From positions 124,001 to 188,000 of the forward strand of contig NZ_VOEJ01000005.1 in NCBI RefSeq assembly GCF_007846085.1: DNA of 64,000 nucleotides. The letters run 5' to 3'. The DNA comes from Mucilaginibacter pallidiroseus (GTDB lineage Bacteria; Bacteroidota; Bacteroidia; Sphingobacteriales; Sphingobacteriaceae). The translations under genes were made by a program, and so were the position numbers. Positions 7,192 through 14,694 of this stretch are shown one piece after another. The notes under the pieces are model-generated. The model was not told the origin of the DNA, ran no database searches, and saw only the letters and a list, made by a program, of their open reading frames with translations. Within the stretch, counting starts at the first letter, position 1, and each line of letters starts with the position of its first letter.

Positions 7192-8631
7192 ATGAAATTC
7201 AAATACATCACCACCATATTATCAGCAACGTTCATATTGACGGCAACGTCATGCAGAAAAGATTTGGAAGAGATCAATCAAAATCCTAACGCTTCTCAAA
7301 CTGCCCAACCCGATTACTTGTTAACGGCGGCCACCAAAGCAACTGCAGATACCTATTGGGGAACGGCCAATAACATGGATGCAAGTTTGCTTTTTGTACA
7401 GCACTGGGCAAAAATTCAATATACTGACCCCGACAGATACATTTATACCAACACATCTTTCCAGGATTTATGGACGGTTGGTTACACGAAAAGCATTGTA
7501 AACCTAAACCAGATCATCAAATTGGCCGATGCACAATCAAACCCCAATTACAAGGGCGTAGCATTGGTACTCCGGTCATGGGTATTTCAGCTTTTAACAG
7601 ATGCTTACGGAGATATTCCATATAAGCAAGCTACCAATATCAACGAGTACTTAACACCAGCTTATGACAAGCAAAAGGATGTGTATTTTGCTTTGCTTGA
7701 TGATTTAAAAGCAGCGCAAAGCCTTTTGAACACAACCGGACCTGCAATTCTAGGTGACGTAATTTATGCCAACAATATTGCGTTATGGAAGAAGTTTGCC
7801 AACTCCCTCCGCCTGCGCATTGCACTCCGGATAGCCGACCGCGAACCGGAAAAAGCCAAACAAGTGATTACGGAAATACAAACCGAAGGTGGAAGTTATA
7901 TAAGCGCTAATAACGAAACGGCACAATTGGTTTACCAGGCTTCACCAAACCAAAACCCTATAAGCAACCTGTTTGATACACGTGACGATTACCGCATCAG
8001 TAAAACAATTGTTGATAAGCTTTTTGCATTGGCCGACCCCCGCCTGCCTGTTTATGCAAGCAAAACACAAGATGCCACGCCAGCTACTTATGTTGGTATA
8101 CCTAACGGATTGCTTGTTGGCGATGCCAGCAACCTTGGCTTTACCAAAACATCTAAACCGGGCACCTACTTTTTGGCTCCAAACGCACCTGCCGTTATAT
8201 TAAGCTATTCCGAATCTTTATTTGACCGGGCAGAAGCCGCCGCCAGGGGTATTACAACCGACAACGCCGAAAGCTTTTATAGACAAGCTATCCAGGCCTC
8301 ATTACAGCAATATGGTGCAACAACTGCGGCAGTTGATACCTATTTGGCATCAAATGCGGTGCAGTACGATGCCACAAATTATAAAAAATCCATTGGTGAA
8401 CAAAAATGGATAGCATTGTTTGGACAAGGTTTGGAAGCCTATGCAGAATGGCGCAGGTTAGATTATCCCCAATTGCAACCGGCTGTAGCCGGAACACTAA
8501 GCGGGAAGCTGCCATTAAGGTTTATTTACCCCGGCACAGAACAATCTTTAAACCGGACAAGTTACCAGGCTGCCGTAGCAAACCAGGGAGCTGATGTGCT
8601 CACAACTAAACTATGGTTTGATGTAAATTGA
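7192..8631 (+). CDS. SusD/RagB family surface lipoprotein
   Basis: This 479-residue lipoprotein has a type II signal with lipobox LTATSC (Cys21) followed by RKDLEEINQNPN, the usual start of SusD_2-type proteins. TPR-like segments such as NIALWKKFANSLRLRIALRI and a C-terminal region with the RAEAAARG and AEWRRLDYP signatures are characteristic. SusD proteins sit as lids on SusC barrels at the cell surface and bind the nutrient. The gene starts five bases after susC and ends just before a terminator, so the pair is the whole output of the riboswitch-controlled transcript. Confidence 0.94.
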   Translation: MKFKYITTILSATFILTATSCRKDLEEINQNPNASQTAQPDYLLTAATKATADTYWGTANNMDASLLFVQHWAKIQYTDPDRYIYTNTSFQDLWTVGYTKSIVNLNQIIKLADAQSNPNYKGVALVLRSWVFQLLTDAYGDIPYKQATNINEYLTPAYDKQKDVYFALLDDLKAAQSLLNTTGPAILGDVIYANNIALWKKFANSLRLRIALRIADREPEKAKQVITEIQTEGGSYISANNETAQLVYQASPNQNPISNLFDTRDDYRISKTIVDKLFALADPRLPVYASKTQDATPATYVGIPNGLLVGDASNLGFTKTSKPGTYFLAPNAPAVILSYSESLFDRAEAAARGITTDNAESFYRQAIQASLQQYGATTAAVDTYLASNAVQYDATNYKKSIGEQKWIALFGQGLEAYAEWRRLDYPQLQPAVAGTLSGKLPLRFIYPGTEQSLNRTSYQAAVANQGADVLTTKLWFDVN

Positions 8632-8665
8632 TATCTATTAATAATCTGATATTAACCGTTATATG

Positions 8666-8688
8666 AAGGGGCTTTGAGCCCCTTTTTT
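8666..8688 (+). terminator. Rho-independent terminator of the susCD transcript
   Basis: AGGGGCT-TTG-AGCCCCT forms a seven-pair stem followed directly by a T-run, 35 bases after the SusD stop codon. Confidence 0.9.
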
Positions 8689-8808
8689 ATTGCAATCGCT
8701 TTAAAACAATTGAGTTTTAAAATCATCAAGCAATTGTTACGACTGTGGTCTGGACGTCATAACATAACCAAAATAAAGTGCATCCTGAGTTATGTTAATT
8801 CATGATTT

Positions 8809-8928
8809 TTATAGCCCATGTATCACACCAACAGCTAATGTCCCCAATGTGAGGATGCCCCAAAGTATAGCTAACCATACCTCGGGTTTTATCACGTAAT
8901 GATTGTTATATTCTTTGTCGGTATCCAT
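8809..8928 (-). CDS. Small single-span membrane protein (39 aa)
   Basis: The ORF starts at the ATG at base 8928 and encodes a 39-residue protein. A charged N-terminus (MDTDKEYNNHYVIKPEV) precedes one hydrophobic helix (WLAILWGILTLGTLAVGVIH) ending GL. This is the pattern of a single-pass membrane miniprotein. It follows the 54-residue gene at 8941-9105 by 12 bases on the same strand, so the two are probably co-transcribed. I do not recognise a family; the coding call rests on the clean hydrophobic segment and on operon spacing. Confidence 0.5.
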   Translation of the reverse strand: MDTDKEYNNHYVIKPEVWLAILWGILTLGTLAVGVIHGL

Positions 8929-8940
8929 ATGCATTTACAT

Positions 8941-9105
8941 TTACCCAGCACTATTATTGTCAATCAAATCGGCTGATGGTAATTCAATCTCATCGCCGTT
9001 GTCAAGTTTTACGGTAATTGTATCACCTATCGCATCAACTACCTCTCCCTCTTCTCCCCGTTTGGTAATAACCCGCTGCCCTTTCAAAAACAAATGCTCA
9101 TCCAT
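8941..9105 (-). CDS. Small KOW/SH3-like beta protein (54 aa), function unknown
   Basis: A 54-residue ORF starts MDEHLFLKGQRVITKRGEEG and continues as alternating strands with EVVDAIGDTITVKLDNGDEI. The pattern (a G-x-x-V-x-T-x-x-G-x-x-G-x-V loop then a short beta hairpin) resembles a KOW/SH3-like barrel as found in small nucleic-acid or ribosome-associated proteins. This is fold resemblance only. It is strongly acidic (many Glu/Asp) and is followed by the 39-residue membrane ORF. Confidence 0.55.
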   Translation of the reverse strand: MDEHLFLKGQRVITKRGEEGEVVDAIGDTITVKLDNGDEIELPSADLIDNNSAG

Positions 9106-9323
9106 GCAAGTACAACCTTAAAGAATAATTATTGTTTTTTATTAGTTTAAATTAAAAACCAATAGTTAATACATTAATGATATAAGGAGCGGTTAAGACA
9201 GCGTACGTAAGCATGCACTACCTATTAATAGGCAGCCAACTGCTATTAGTCACTTGTGCATTCAATGCTGATTAACAAGAAGTGTAAAAGAAATTAGGTG
9301 TAGTAACAAAGCGCAATACTTCG
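9106..9323. other. AT-rich intergenic region
   Basis: No ORF, terminator or recognised RNA is seen. The left part is very AT-rich and probably holds the promoter of the two small minus-strand genes ending at 8809. Confidence 0.4.
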
Positions 9324-9845
9324 TTATTGAATAGTGATTTTGCTCTTCTTAAAAATCACAGCCCATTTCTCCAAAAATAGTGGCGAAAGCATAGGCTGCT
9401 TAACAGCCACAAAATTGATGAATAATGCAGATCGGCCCTGTATAACATAATACAGTTGCGATTCGGGCTTAGGGCTATCGTAAAAGCCTGAAGCCTGTAT
9501 TTTAAACAGTATCCGGTTGTAGCCATTGGTTTGGCTCTGCTCTATAACCATTAGCGTAGCGTTTTTTGCACGCTTCTTCATCGATGCCAATATCACCGGC
9601 GGAATAGCTACCAGCGGTCGCTTCGCGCCCTTTAAAACCAACATCGAACCAATGATTTACCAGTTTTGCAACGTTTCGTTACCCGGAATAAGTTCAACCA
9701 TTTGCTGGGTACCGCTTTTTTGGTTCGAACCTATCTTCCACTTATATTCTTCCGGCCAAAATATTTTAAGTACTTCCTGCTTCGTTTGGGCAAATGTGTT
9801 TTGCGCTGAAACAATAAATAAGATGGCAATGACTAATTTTTTCAT
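9324..9845 (-). pseudogene. Secreted protein gene interrupted by an in-frame stop
   Basis: Reading from the ATG at 9845, a signal peptide (MKKLVIAILFIVSAQ...FAQ) is followed by TKQEVLKIFWPEEYKWKIGS and continues to NETLQNW, where TAA (9659-9657) stops translation after 62 codons. The same frame resumes without any shift as IIGSMLVLKGAKRPLVAIPP and runs to a second stop at 9324. The downstream half has no signal peptide of its own and looks like the body of the same small secreted protein, about 173 residues in total. A single substitution (for example AAA to TAA) would explain it. I do not recognise the family. Readthrough, a base-call error or two separate short proteins are alternatives; the shared frame and a 12-base gap favour one broken gene. 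Confidence 0.6.
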
Positions 9846-10007
9846 GATTAACAAAATAGATTAAACACATCCACAGTACGGCTTATATTATTGCACTGCT
9901 CATAATTCACTCTTTATTAACGCGTAACGCTCCGCACAGTTTCAACTATGGGAGATTATCGCCCTATTAATATAGCCGCCTATGGAGGCAGGTCTTCTTT
10001 TAAAATC

Positions 10008-10015
10008 TATATTTG
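10008..10015 (+). promoter_or_regulatory. Candidate -7 promoter element for the Omp85-type gene
   Basis: TATATTTG matches TAnnTTTG 31 bases before the preferred start codon at 10046. No convincing TTTG element is seen about 20 bases upstream, so the assignment is tentative. Confidence 0.35.
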
Positions 10016-10045
10016 CCCCAGCATTACGTAACTAACCCCTACTAC

Positions 10046-11296
10046 ATGAAAAAAGCTGCAATACCATTGCTATTGGCTGCCTTATTGGCTTTGCCTGCTC
10101 TGGTAAGGGCGCAGGACAGGAAATCCATTATTCCCTTGAGCCATCTTCGTATGAATGATACGCTCGTGGTTTCAAGCGCAGACACCATACAGCAAAAGGA
10201 CCTTTATGACGTAATTCGGGGCATTTTTAACAAACACTCCAAAACCGAGAACAAGGCAGCGGTAATTGGCAGCAAGCCCGTTATATCAATTTTACCGGCG
10301 GTGGGCTATACATTGCAAACAAAATTGGCTGCCACTATATCCGGCAATATTGCTTTCCGCATGTCGCCGGAGTCGCGCATTTCAACCATATCATCAAACG
10401 CAGCTTACACACAGCGAAAGCAGATCTTGATACCCATACAGTCAAACATCTGGACAAAGAACAATGCCTTTAATTACATTGGCGATATTAAATTTTACAA
10501 ATATCCTCAAAGCACTTTCGGACTGGGCAGCAATTCGAGTGTCAGCAACAACAATCCCATGGACTATACGCTTATACGTGTAGCCGAAACTGTCTTGAAG
10601 AAAATAGTGGGTAATTTTTACGCAGGTGCCGGTTTTATTTATGATAACCATTACGGGATCTCTGAAGAAGGTAATCCCGATGGCTCAACATCCGACTATG
10701 CCTTGTATGGTGAAAAAAGCCATACCGTATCATCGGGCATAACGTTAAATGCACTTGTTGATATGCGTAACAGCACCATAACCCCTACCAGCGGCTTTTA
10801 TGCCTCGCTTATATTTAGGGATAACAAAAAGTTTTTGGGCAGCACCTCATCATGGAAATCGCTCATTGTAGATGTGCGCAAATATTATCGCTTCCCCGAA
10901 AATTCAAAGAATGTATTGGCGCTTTGGAGTTACGACTGGGTGGTGCTTACCGGCAGGCCACCATACCTTGATTTACCGGCCACCACCTGGGACCAAAACA
11001 ACGGCACGGGCCGTGGTTACATACAGGGCCGCTTTCGCGGTGCACAAATGGTTTACCTGGAAAGCGAGTACCGTTATGGCATCACCGCAAACGGCTTATT
11101 GGGCGGCGTTGTGTTTGTAAACGGGCAATCGTTCTCGGCCAGCCCCGGCAGTAGCCTGGAACGCATGCAAGCGGGCTACGGGGCAGGCTTGCGCATTAAG
11201 CTAAACAAAGTTTCTAAAACAAATATCGCTGTTGATTACGGTTTCGGTAACCAGGGCTCAAATGGGGTATTTGTAACCGTAGGAGAGATTTTTTAA
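10046..11296 (+). CDS. BamA/TamA-like (Omp85, D15-type) outer membrane barrel protein
   Basis: From the ATG at 10046 the protein has 416 residues, beginning with signal peptide MKKAAIPLLLAALLALPALV ending RAQ; an earlier in-frame ATG at 10013 adds 11 residues that would mask this signal. After a short periplasmic stretch without obvious POTRA domains, the rest is alternating beta strands of a 16-strand Omp85-type barrel. GRGYIQGRFRG is the expected G-R-G-Y / R-F-R-G region of the barrel lid loop, and the protein ends with aromatic Phe (VGEIF) as outer-membrane barrels do. Short POTRA-less proteins of this type are common in Bacteroidota; their role is unclear. It is monocistronic. Confidence 0.8.
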   Translation: MKKAAIPLLLAALLALPALVRAQDRKSIIPLSHLRMNDTLVVSSADTIQQKDLYDVIRGIFNKHSKTENKAAVIGSKPVISILPAVGYTLQTKLAATISGNIAFRMSPESRISTISSNAAYTQRKQILIPIQSNIWTKNNAFNYIGDIKFYKYPQSTFGLGSNSSVSNNNPMDYTLIRVAETVLKKIVGNFYAGAGFIYDNHYGISEEGNPDGSTSDYALYGEKSHTVSSGITLNALVDMRNSTITPTSGFYASLIFRDNKKFLGSTSSWKSLIVDVRKYYRFPENSKNVLALWSYDWVVLTGRPPYLDLPATTWDQNNGTGRGYIQGRFRGAQMVYLESEYRYGITANGLLGGVVFVNGQSFSASPGSSLERMQAGYGAGLRIKLNKVSKTNIAVDYGFGNQGSNGVFVTVGEIF

Positions 11297-11350
11297 AGTC
11301 ATATATTCTAAAACCCTACAACAAAGGTGCTGTTAGTAAAGTAAAACGCT

Positions 11351-11770
11351 ATGGCACTGGATAGATTTATTGAGGCACAAGAACGTGATTACGGTACTGC
11401 ACTTACTGAAATAAAGAACGGCCGCAAGCGCAGCCATTGGATGTGGTACATATTCCCGCAAATACAAGGGCTTGGCAGTACCGACACCTCGAAATTTTAT
11501 GCAATTAAAAATCTAACTGAAGCGTCCGAATACCTAAGCCACCCTATATTGGGTAAGCGTTTAATAAAGATAACTGAGGCTTTATTAGCAAACTCGGGCA
11601 ATGACGCTCACGCTATTTTCGGCAGCCCGGATGACTTGAAACTAAAATCTTGCATGACGCTATTTGACGCAGTACCCGGCGCCCCCAACTTGTTTAGGCA
11701 GGTGCTTGGTAAATTTTACGGCGGGCAAAAAGATCAGCGGACGCTTCAGCTGCTTGGCATAAATAACTAA
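11351..11770 (+). CDS. DUF1810 family protein
   Basis: The 139-residue protein matches the DUF1810 pattern throughout: LDRFIEAQ at the start, KRSHWMWYIFPQIQGLG in the middle, and the SCMTLFDAV segment near the end. It has no signal peptide or membrane segment and is expected in the cytoplasm. The biochemical function of the family is not firmly established. Its stop overlaps the end of the convergent ku gene by four bases, so the two transcripts must read into each other or be separated by factors not visible here. Confidence 0.88.
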   Translation: MALDRFIEAQERDYGTALTEIKNGRKRSHWMWYIFPQIQGLGSTDTSKFYAIKNLTEASEYLSHPILGKRLIKITEALLANSGNDAHAIFGSPDDLKLKSCMTLFDAVPGAPNLFRQVLGKFYGGQKDQRTLQLLGINN

Positions 11771-12537
11771 GCTCCCTTGCGCGATTGCAGGCTGTTCATC
11801 AGTTGATCGTACAGGTCGTCGTTGCTCTTTTTCTTTGGCTTAAGCTTTTTAATGGTTGGGCGCTTGCCTTTAGCCTTAGCTTCAATAATCTTAAGCAATT
11901 CGGTGTGGTATTCGTCTTTATATTTTGATAGGTCCAGCGGCTCGGTGTATTGCTCAATCAAGTTAAGGCCCATATCCAGTTCCTTCTTACTCACGGTTAC
12001 TTTATCATCCAGTTTCAGCTCACTTTGATCACGAATTTGCTGCTCAAACCTTATCCGTGTCACCACTATAGATTTCTCAACCGGGTGTATCACGCACAGG
12101 CTCTCGGTACTGCGCAGTACAAACCTTGCCAGGCCAGCCTTTTTAGACTTCTTAAGCGCTTCTAACAGTAAAGCATAGGCCTTGTTATTTTTTGTGGCCG
12201 GTTCGGTATAGTACGATGTTTCGTAGTACATGGGGTTAACATCGGCAATATCAACAAAGCTTTCAATCTCTATCACCTTACTTTTTTCAGGCGAGGCTGC
12301 CTCAAAGTCGGCTTCTTCAACTATAACATAGTCATCATCATACTTATAACCCCTTACAATTTTGTCATAAGGCACCTCTTTTTTTGTCTTTTCGTTTACC
12401 CGCTGAAACTTAATATTGGCATGATCGCGGCTATCAAGCATATCCAGGTCAAGCGAGGAAGTTTGTACTGCCGAAAATAGTTTTACCGGGATGCTTACCA
12501 ACCCAAAACCCAATGAGCCTGTCCATATTGATCTCAT
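11767..12537 (-). CDS. ku: Ku protein (non-homologous end joining)
   Basis: The 256-residue protein starts MRSIWTGSLGFGLVSIPVKL, the classic N-terminus of bacterial Ku, and contains YKYDDDYVIVEEADFE and YYTEPATKNNKAYALL of the Ku beta-barrel core. The last 25 residues are Lys-rich, as expected for DNA or LigD contacts. Ku homodimers encircle broken DNA ends and recruit the ligase LigD for end joining. No ligD lies in this window. Upstream on the same strand are small genes at 12549-12800 and possibly 12809-12898, with a gap of only 11 bases, so ku may be the last gene of a short operon. Confidence 0.95.
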   Translation of the reverse strand: MRSIWTGSLGFGLVSIPVKLFSAVQTSSLDLDMLDSRDHANIKFQRVNEKTKKEVPYDKIVRGYKYDDDYVIVEEADFEAASPEKSKVIEIESFVDIADVNPMYYETSYYTEPATKNNKAYALLLEALKKSKKAGLARFVLRSTESLCVIHPVEKSIVVTRIRFEQQIRDQSELKLDDKVTVSKKELDMGLNLIEQYTEPLDLSKYKDEYHTELLKIIEAKAKGKRPTIKKLKPKKKSNDDLYDQLMNSLQSRKGA

Positions 12538-12548
12538 AACCTACGTTT

Positions 12549-12800
12549 TTAATGATTTCGCTGATGCGGATGATGTGCCTCTATTTTATCTGCCAACAGG
12601 TTTAAAACCCTCTCATCCAAATTACCCGGGTTTTGGCAAACATGCAGGTACTGGTGAGCGTCTGGCTCAAAACTGGCAACCATTTTCCCATTTTCAAAAA
12701 CTTTGAATTTGCAGCGCTCATCTTGATGATGAAGGTACTCTCCTATTTCAAATTGATAGGTTTGCTTTTTCAGCGTAACGGTTACCAGATAATTTTCCAT
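12549..12800 (-). CDS. Hypothetical protein upstream of ku (83 aa)
   Basis: This is an 83-residue soluble protein, MENYLVTVTLKKQTYQFEIG at the start, with alternating beta strands (KFKVFENGKMVASFEPDA) and a His-rich C-terminus (AHHPHQRNH). No signal peptide or membrane helix is seen and I do not recognise a family. The 11-base gap to ku on the same strand suggests co-transcription. Whether it has a DNA-repair role is unknown. Confidence 0.65.
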   Translation of the reverse strand: MENYLVTVTLKKQTYQFEIGEYLHHQDERCKFKVFENGKMVASFEPDAHQYLHVCQNPGNLDERVLNLLADKIEAHHPHQRNH

Positions 12801-12808
12801 ACGGCAGC

Positions 12809-12898
12809 TTATTTCTGTGCAACAACGCCGCTACGCTTTTGTTTAACGTTGGCTGTAACTACAAAGCCCTTAGCTTTTGCAGCTAACGGCTTTGCCAA
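12809..12898 (-). CDS. Possible 29-residue basic protein (TTG start)
   Basis: Between two tightly packed minus-strand genes there is a short open frame beginning at TTG (12898) that would encode MAKPLAAKAKGFVVTANVKQ followed by KRSGVVAQK. It ends eight bases before the next gene's ATG and begins just after the stop of the receiver-like gene. The composition (Lys, Ala, Val) and the lack of wasted space argue mildly for a real gene; the non-ATG start and very short length argue against it. Confidence 0.28.
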   Translation of the reverse strand: MAKPLAAKAKGFVVTANVKQKRSGVVAQK

Positions 12899-12910
12899 AC
12901 ATGTTTTTAC

Positions 12911-13207
12911 TTAAGCCAGCGCCTGATAAATTTCGGCGCTAAGCAACCCGCTGCCACCGCCGTAGTGGTAAACAGTTTTGGTACCGGGGCTGTGTTGGTT
13001 TACAAATTCTGTTACTTCGGATTCCTCGGCCTCGGTAAAACCATTGCCCAAAAGTGCTATATCAAAATTATCACTTCCCAGCATTTGCTTTGCTTCAAAA
13101 AGGTTGTTGGTGCCTATACCTTGCCAGTCGGCGTTGTTGCCCAGCAGTCGTAGTATGGTTTCTCTTATTCCATCATGTTTACATAGCACCAGTATTTTAG
13201 CTTGCAT
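12911..13207 (-). CDS. Receiver-like domain protein lacking the phospho-acceptor (98 aa)
   Basis: The 98-residue protein has the alternating beta/alpha pattern of a response-regulator receiver: AKILVLCKHDGIRETILRLL, then FDIALLGNGF where the third strand should end in the phospho-accepting Asp, then TKTVYHYGGG. The Asp is replaced (ALLGNG), and the acidic pair near the N-terminus is also absent (CKHD). It is therefore at best a degenerate receiver. It begins one base after the stop of the pirin gene on the same strand, which suggests translational coupling. Confidence 0.55.
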   Translation of the reverse strand: MQAKILVLCKHDGIRETILRLLGNNADWQGIGTNNLFEAKQMLGSDNFDIALLGNGFTEAEESEVTEFVNQHSPGTKTVYHYGGGSGLLSAEIYQALA

Positions 13208-13208
13208 A

Positions 13209-13934
13209 TTATTGTTGTTTTACTTCCATTGGCACTTCCATAAGCAATAGTTGTGCGCCCGCTTGTGCATTTATGTCAAGTTCATCAACTGCCCAAATGC
13301 CCATACCATCTTTAGTATCAAGTGCCTGGCCATTGATAGTCGCCTGCCCTTTAAGTATCAAAATATAAACGCCATTATCGGCTGCATTGTTGAGCTTGTA
13401 GGTAACATTTGTGTCAGTATCAAATTCACCCATATTAAACCATGCATTTTGGTGTATCCAAACGCCTGCATCATCTTTATTTGGCGATAATACCTGATAT
13501 AATTCATTAGGCTTTTTAGCTTTTATCAGCATCTGGTCGTATCGCGGTGTCACATTGCGTTTATTTGGAAATATCCATATCTGCAAAAACTTCACCGCCT
13601 CACTTGGGTCGGCATTATACTCGGTATGATAAATACCTGTACCCGCGCTCATCACCTGTATTTCGCCGGTGGTGATTATGGCCGAGTTACCCATACTATC
13701 CTTATGGATCAACTTACCTTCGAGCGGTATCGAAATAATTTCCATATTGTCGTGCGGGTGATCGCCAAAGCCGCGGCCACCAGCCACATAATCATCGTTT
13801 AAAACCCTTAGCGCACCAAATTGCACACGTTCATGATTGTAGTAACCCGCAAAACTGAAAGTATGTGAGCTTTTAAGCCAGCCATGATCGGCGTAACCCC
13901 TTGTGCCCGCTCTATGTATAACGAAGTTTTCCAT
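13209..13934 (-). CDS. Pirin family protein
   Basis: The preferred start is the ATG at base 13934 (MENFVIHRAGTRGYADHGW), giving 241 residues; an ATG 16 codons earlier adds a hydrophobic stretch not expected in pirins. The bicupin layout is clear, with the metal-binding HPHDNMEIISI near residue 58 and GTGIYHTEYNAD near residue 100, as in iron-binding YhhW/quercetinase-like pirins. Family members are redox-responsive Fe proteins, some with quercetin 2,3-dioxygenase activity. The receiver-like gene follows after one base. Confidence 0.92.
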   Translation of the reverse strand: MENFVIHRAGTRGYADHGWLKSSHTFSFAGYYNHERVQFGALRVLNDDYVAGGRGFGDHPHDNMEIISIPLEGKLIHKDSMGNSAIITTGEIQVMSAGTGIYHTEYNADPSEAVKFLQIWIFPNKRNVTPRYDQMLIKAKKPNELYQVLSPNKDDAGVWIHQNAWFNMGEFDTDTNVTYKLNNAADNGVYILILKGQATINGQALDTKDGMGIWAVDELDINAQAGAQLLLMEVPMEVKQQ

Positions 13935-14007
13935 CTTATAAATCTTATAATCAAAGATACAAATAAATAAATGTTTAAACACCTATATGCAACTAATTAC
14001 CTGTGTT

Positions 14008-14024
14008 TGACATTTTTAGTGTCA
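14008..14024. promoter_or_regulatory. Inverted repeat TGACA-N7-TGTCA
   Basis: A perfect five-base inverted repeat lies in the divergent spacer between the pirin gene and the secreted protein at 14154. It could be a regulator site for either gene. No regulator is adjacent and there is no second copy nearby. Confidence 0.25.
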
Positions 14025-14153
14025 GTTGACCTTTATAACATATAAGCTGCTGCATGCATCATTATTAAAACCGCATTAGAAATTCACTATTTATGTAACT
14101 TCTTCATCAATTCGCAACAATCAATAAGTTTTTTACATATTTTAGCCGCAGGA

Positions 14154-14546
14154 ATGAAGTGGTTATTCAGATTATTTCTTTCATTAAGTTTTCTCCTCTC
14201 GTATGGTTATGCCTTTGTGCATGCTGATACGTTGCAGGTGAACAGCTCCTTACACTCGGCGCAGGCTACCTATAATAGGCTGCATGCCAAGGATACCGTT
14301 AAACTTACCACAGGTAACAATAGCAAGAAGGTACGCAAAGTTTATGCTGAAGAAGCAGAAGATGATAGCGACGAAGTTGTTAATTACCGCAAACAGCTTG
14401 ATAAAGGCACCTGCCTTGCTGCATTATTTTACATACAGCTAACCGGATTTTTAAGTACAGCTCAGCAAAGTAGCCTACCCGTAGAGCCGGTATCAGATGC
14501 TCCTACAAATAAAATATACCGCACCCTGCAGGTATTCCGTATTTGA
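14154..14546 (+). CDS. Hypothetical secreted protein (130 aa)
   Basis: The first 24 residues form a signal peptide (MKWLFRLFLSLSFLLSYGYA then FVHA). The rest is polar, with an acidic stretch YAEEAEDDSDEVVNYRKQ near residue 65 and a short hydrophobic segment LAALFYIQLTGFL near residue 90. I do not recognise a family. It is followed by 148 bases of untranslated sequence before the RND operon and is probably transcribed alone. Confidence 0.55.
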   Translation: MKWLFRLFLSLSFLLSYGYAFVHADTLQVNSSLHSAQATYNRLHAKDTVKLTTGNNSKKVRKVYAEEAEDDSDEVVNYRKQLDKGTCLAALFYIQLTGFLSTAQQSSLPVEPVSDAPTNKIYRTLQVFRI

Positions 14547-14694
14547 TCTTCTTCTCTAAGCAAGCAACTATAAAGCCTGCTTAAATACCATTTGCCCTGC
14601 CCAAATAGTTTGCTGCAACGGGCTTAGCGTGCATGTGTCTTTCGCACTTGCCGCTTTTAAATTTCAACTTATTACCTTTTAATATTAAGCTATC

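Noticed and set aside
10013..10045. Earlier ATG for the Omp85-type gene
   Set aside because: It overlaps the candidate -7 promoter element and masks the signal peptide.
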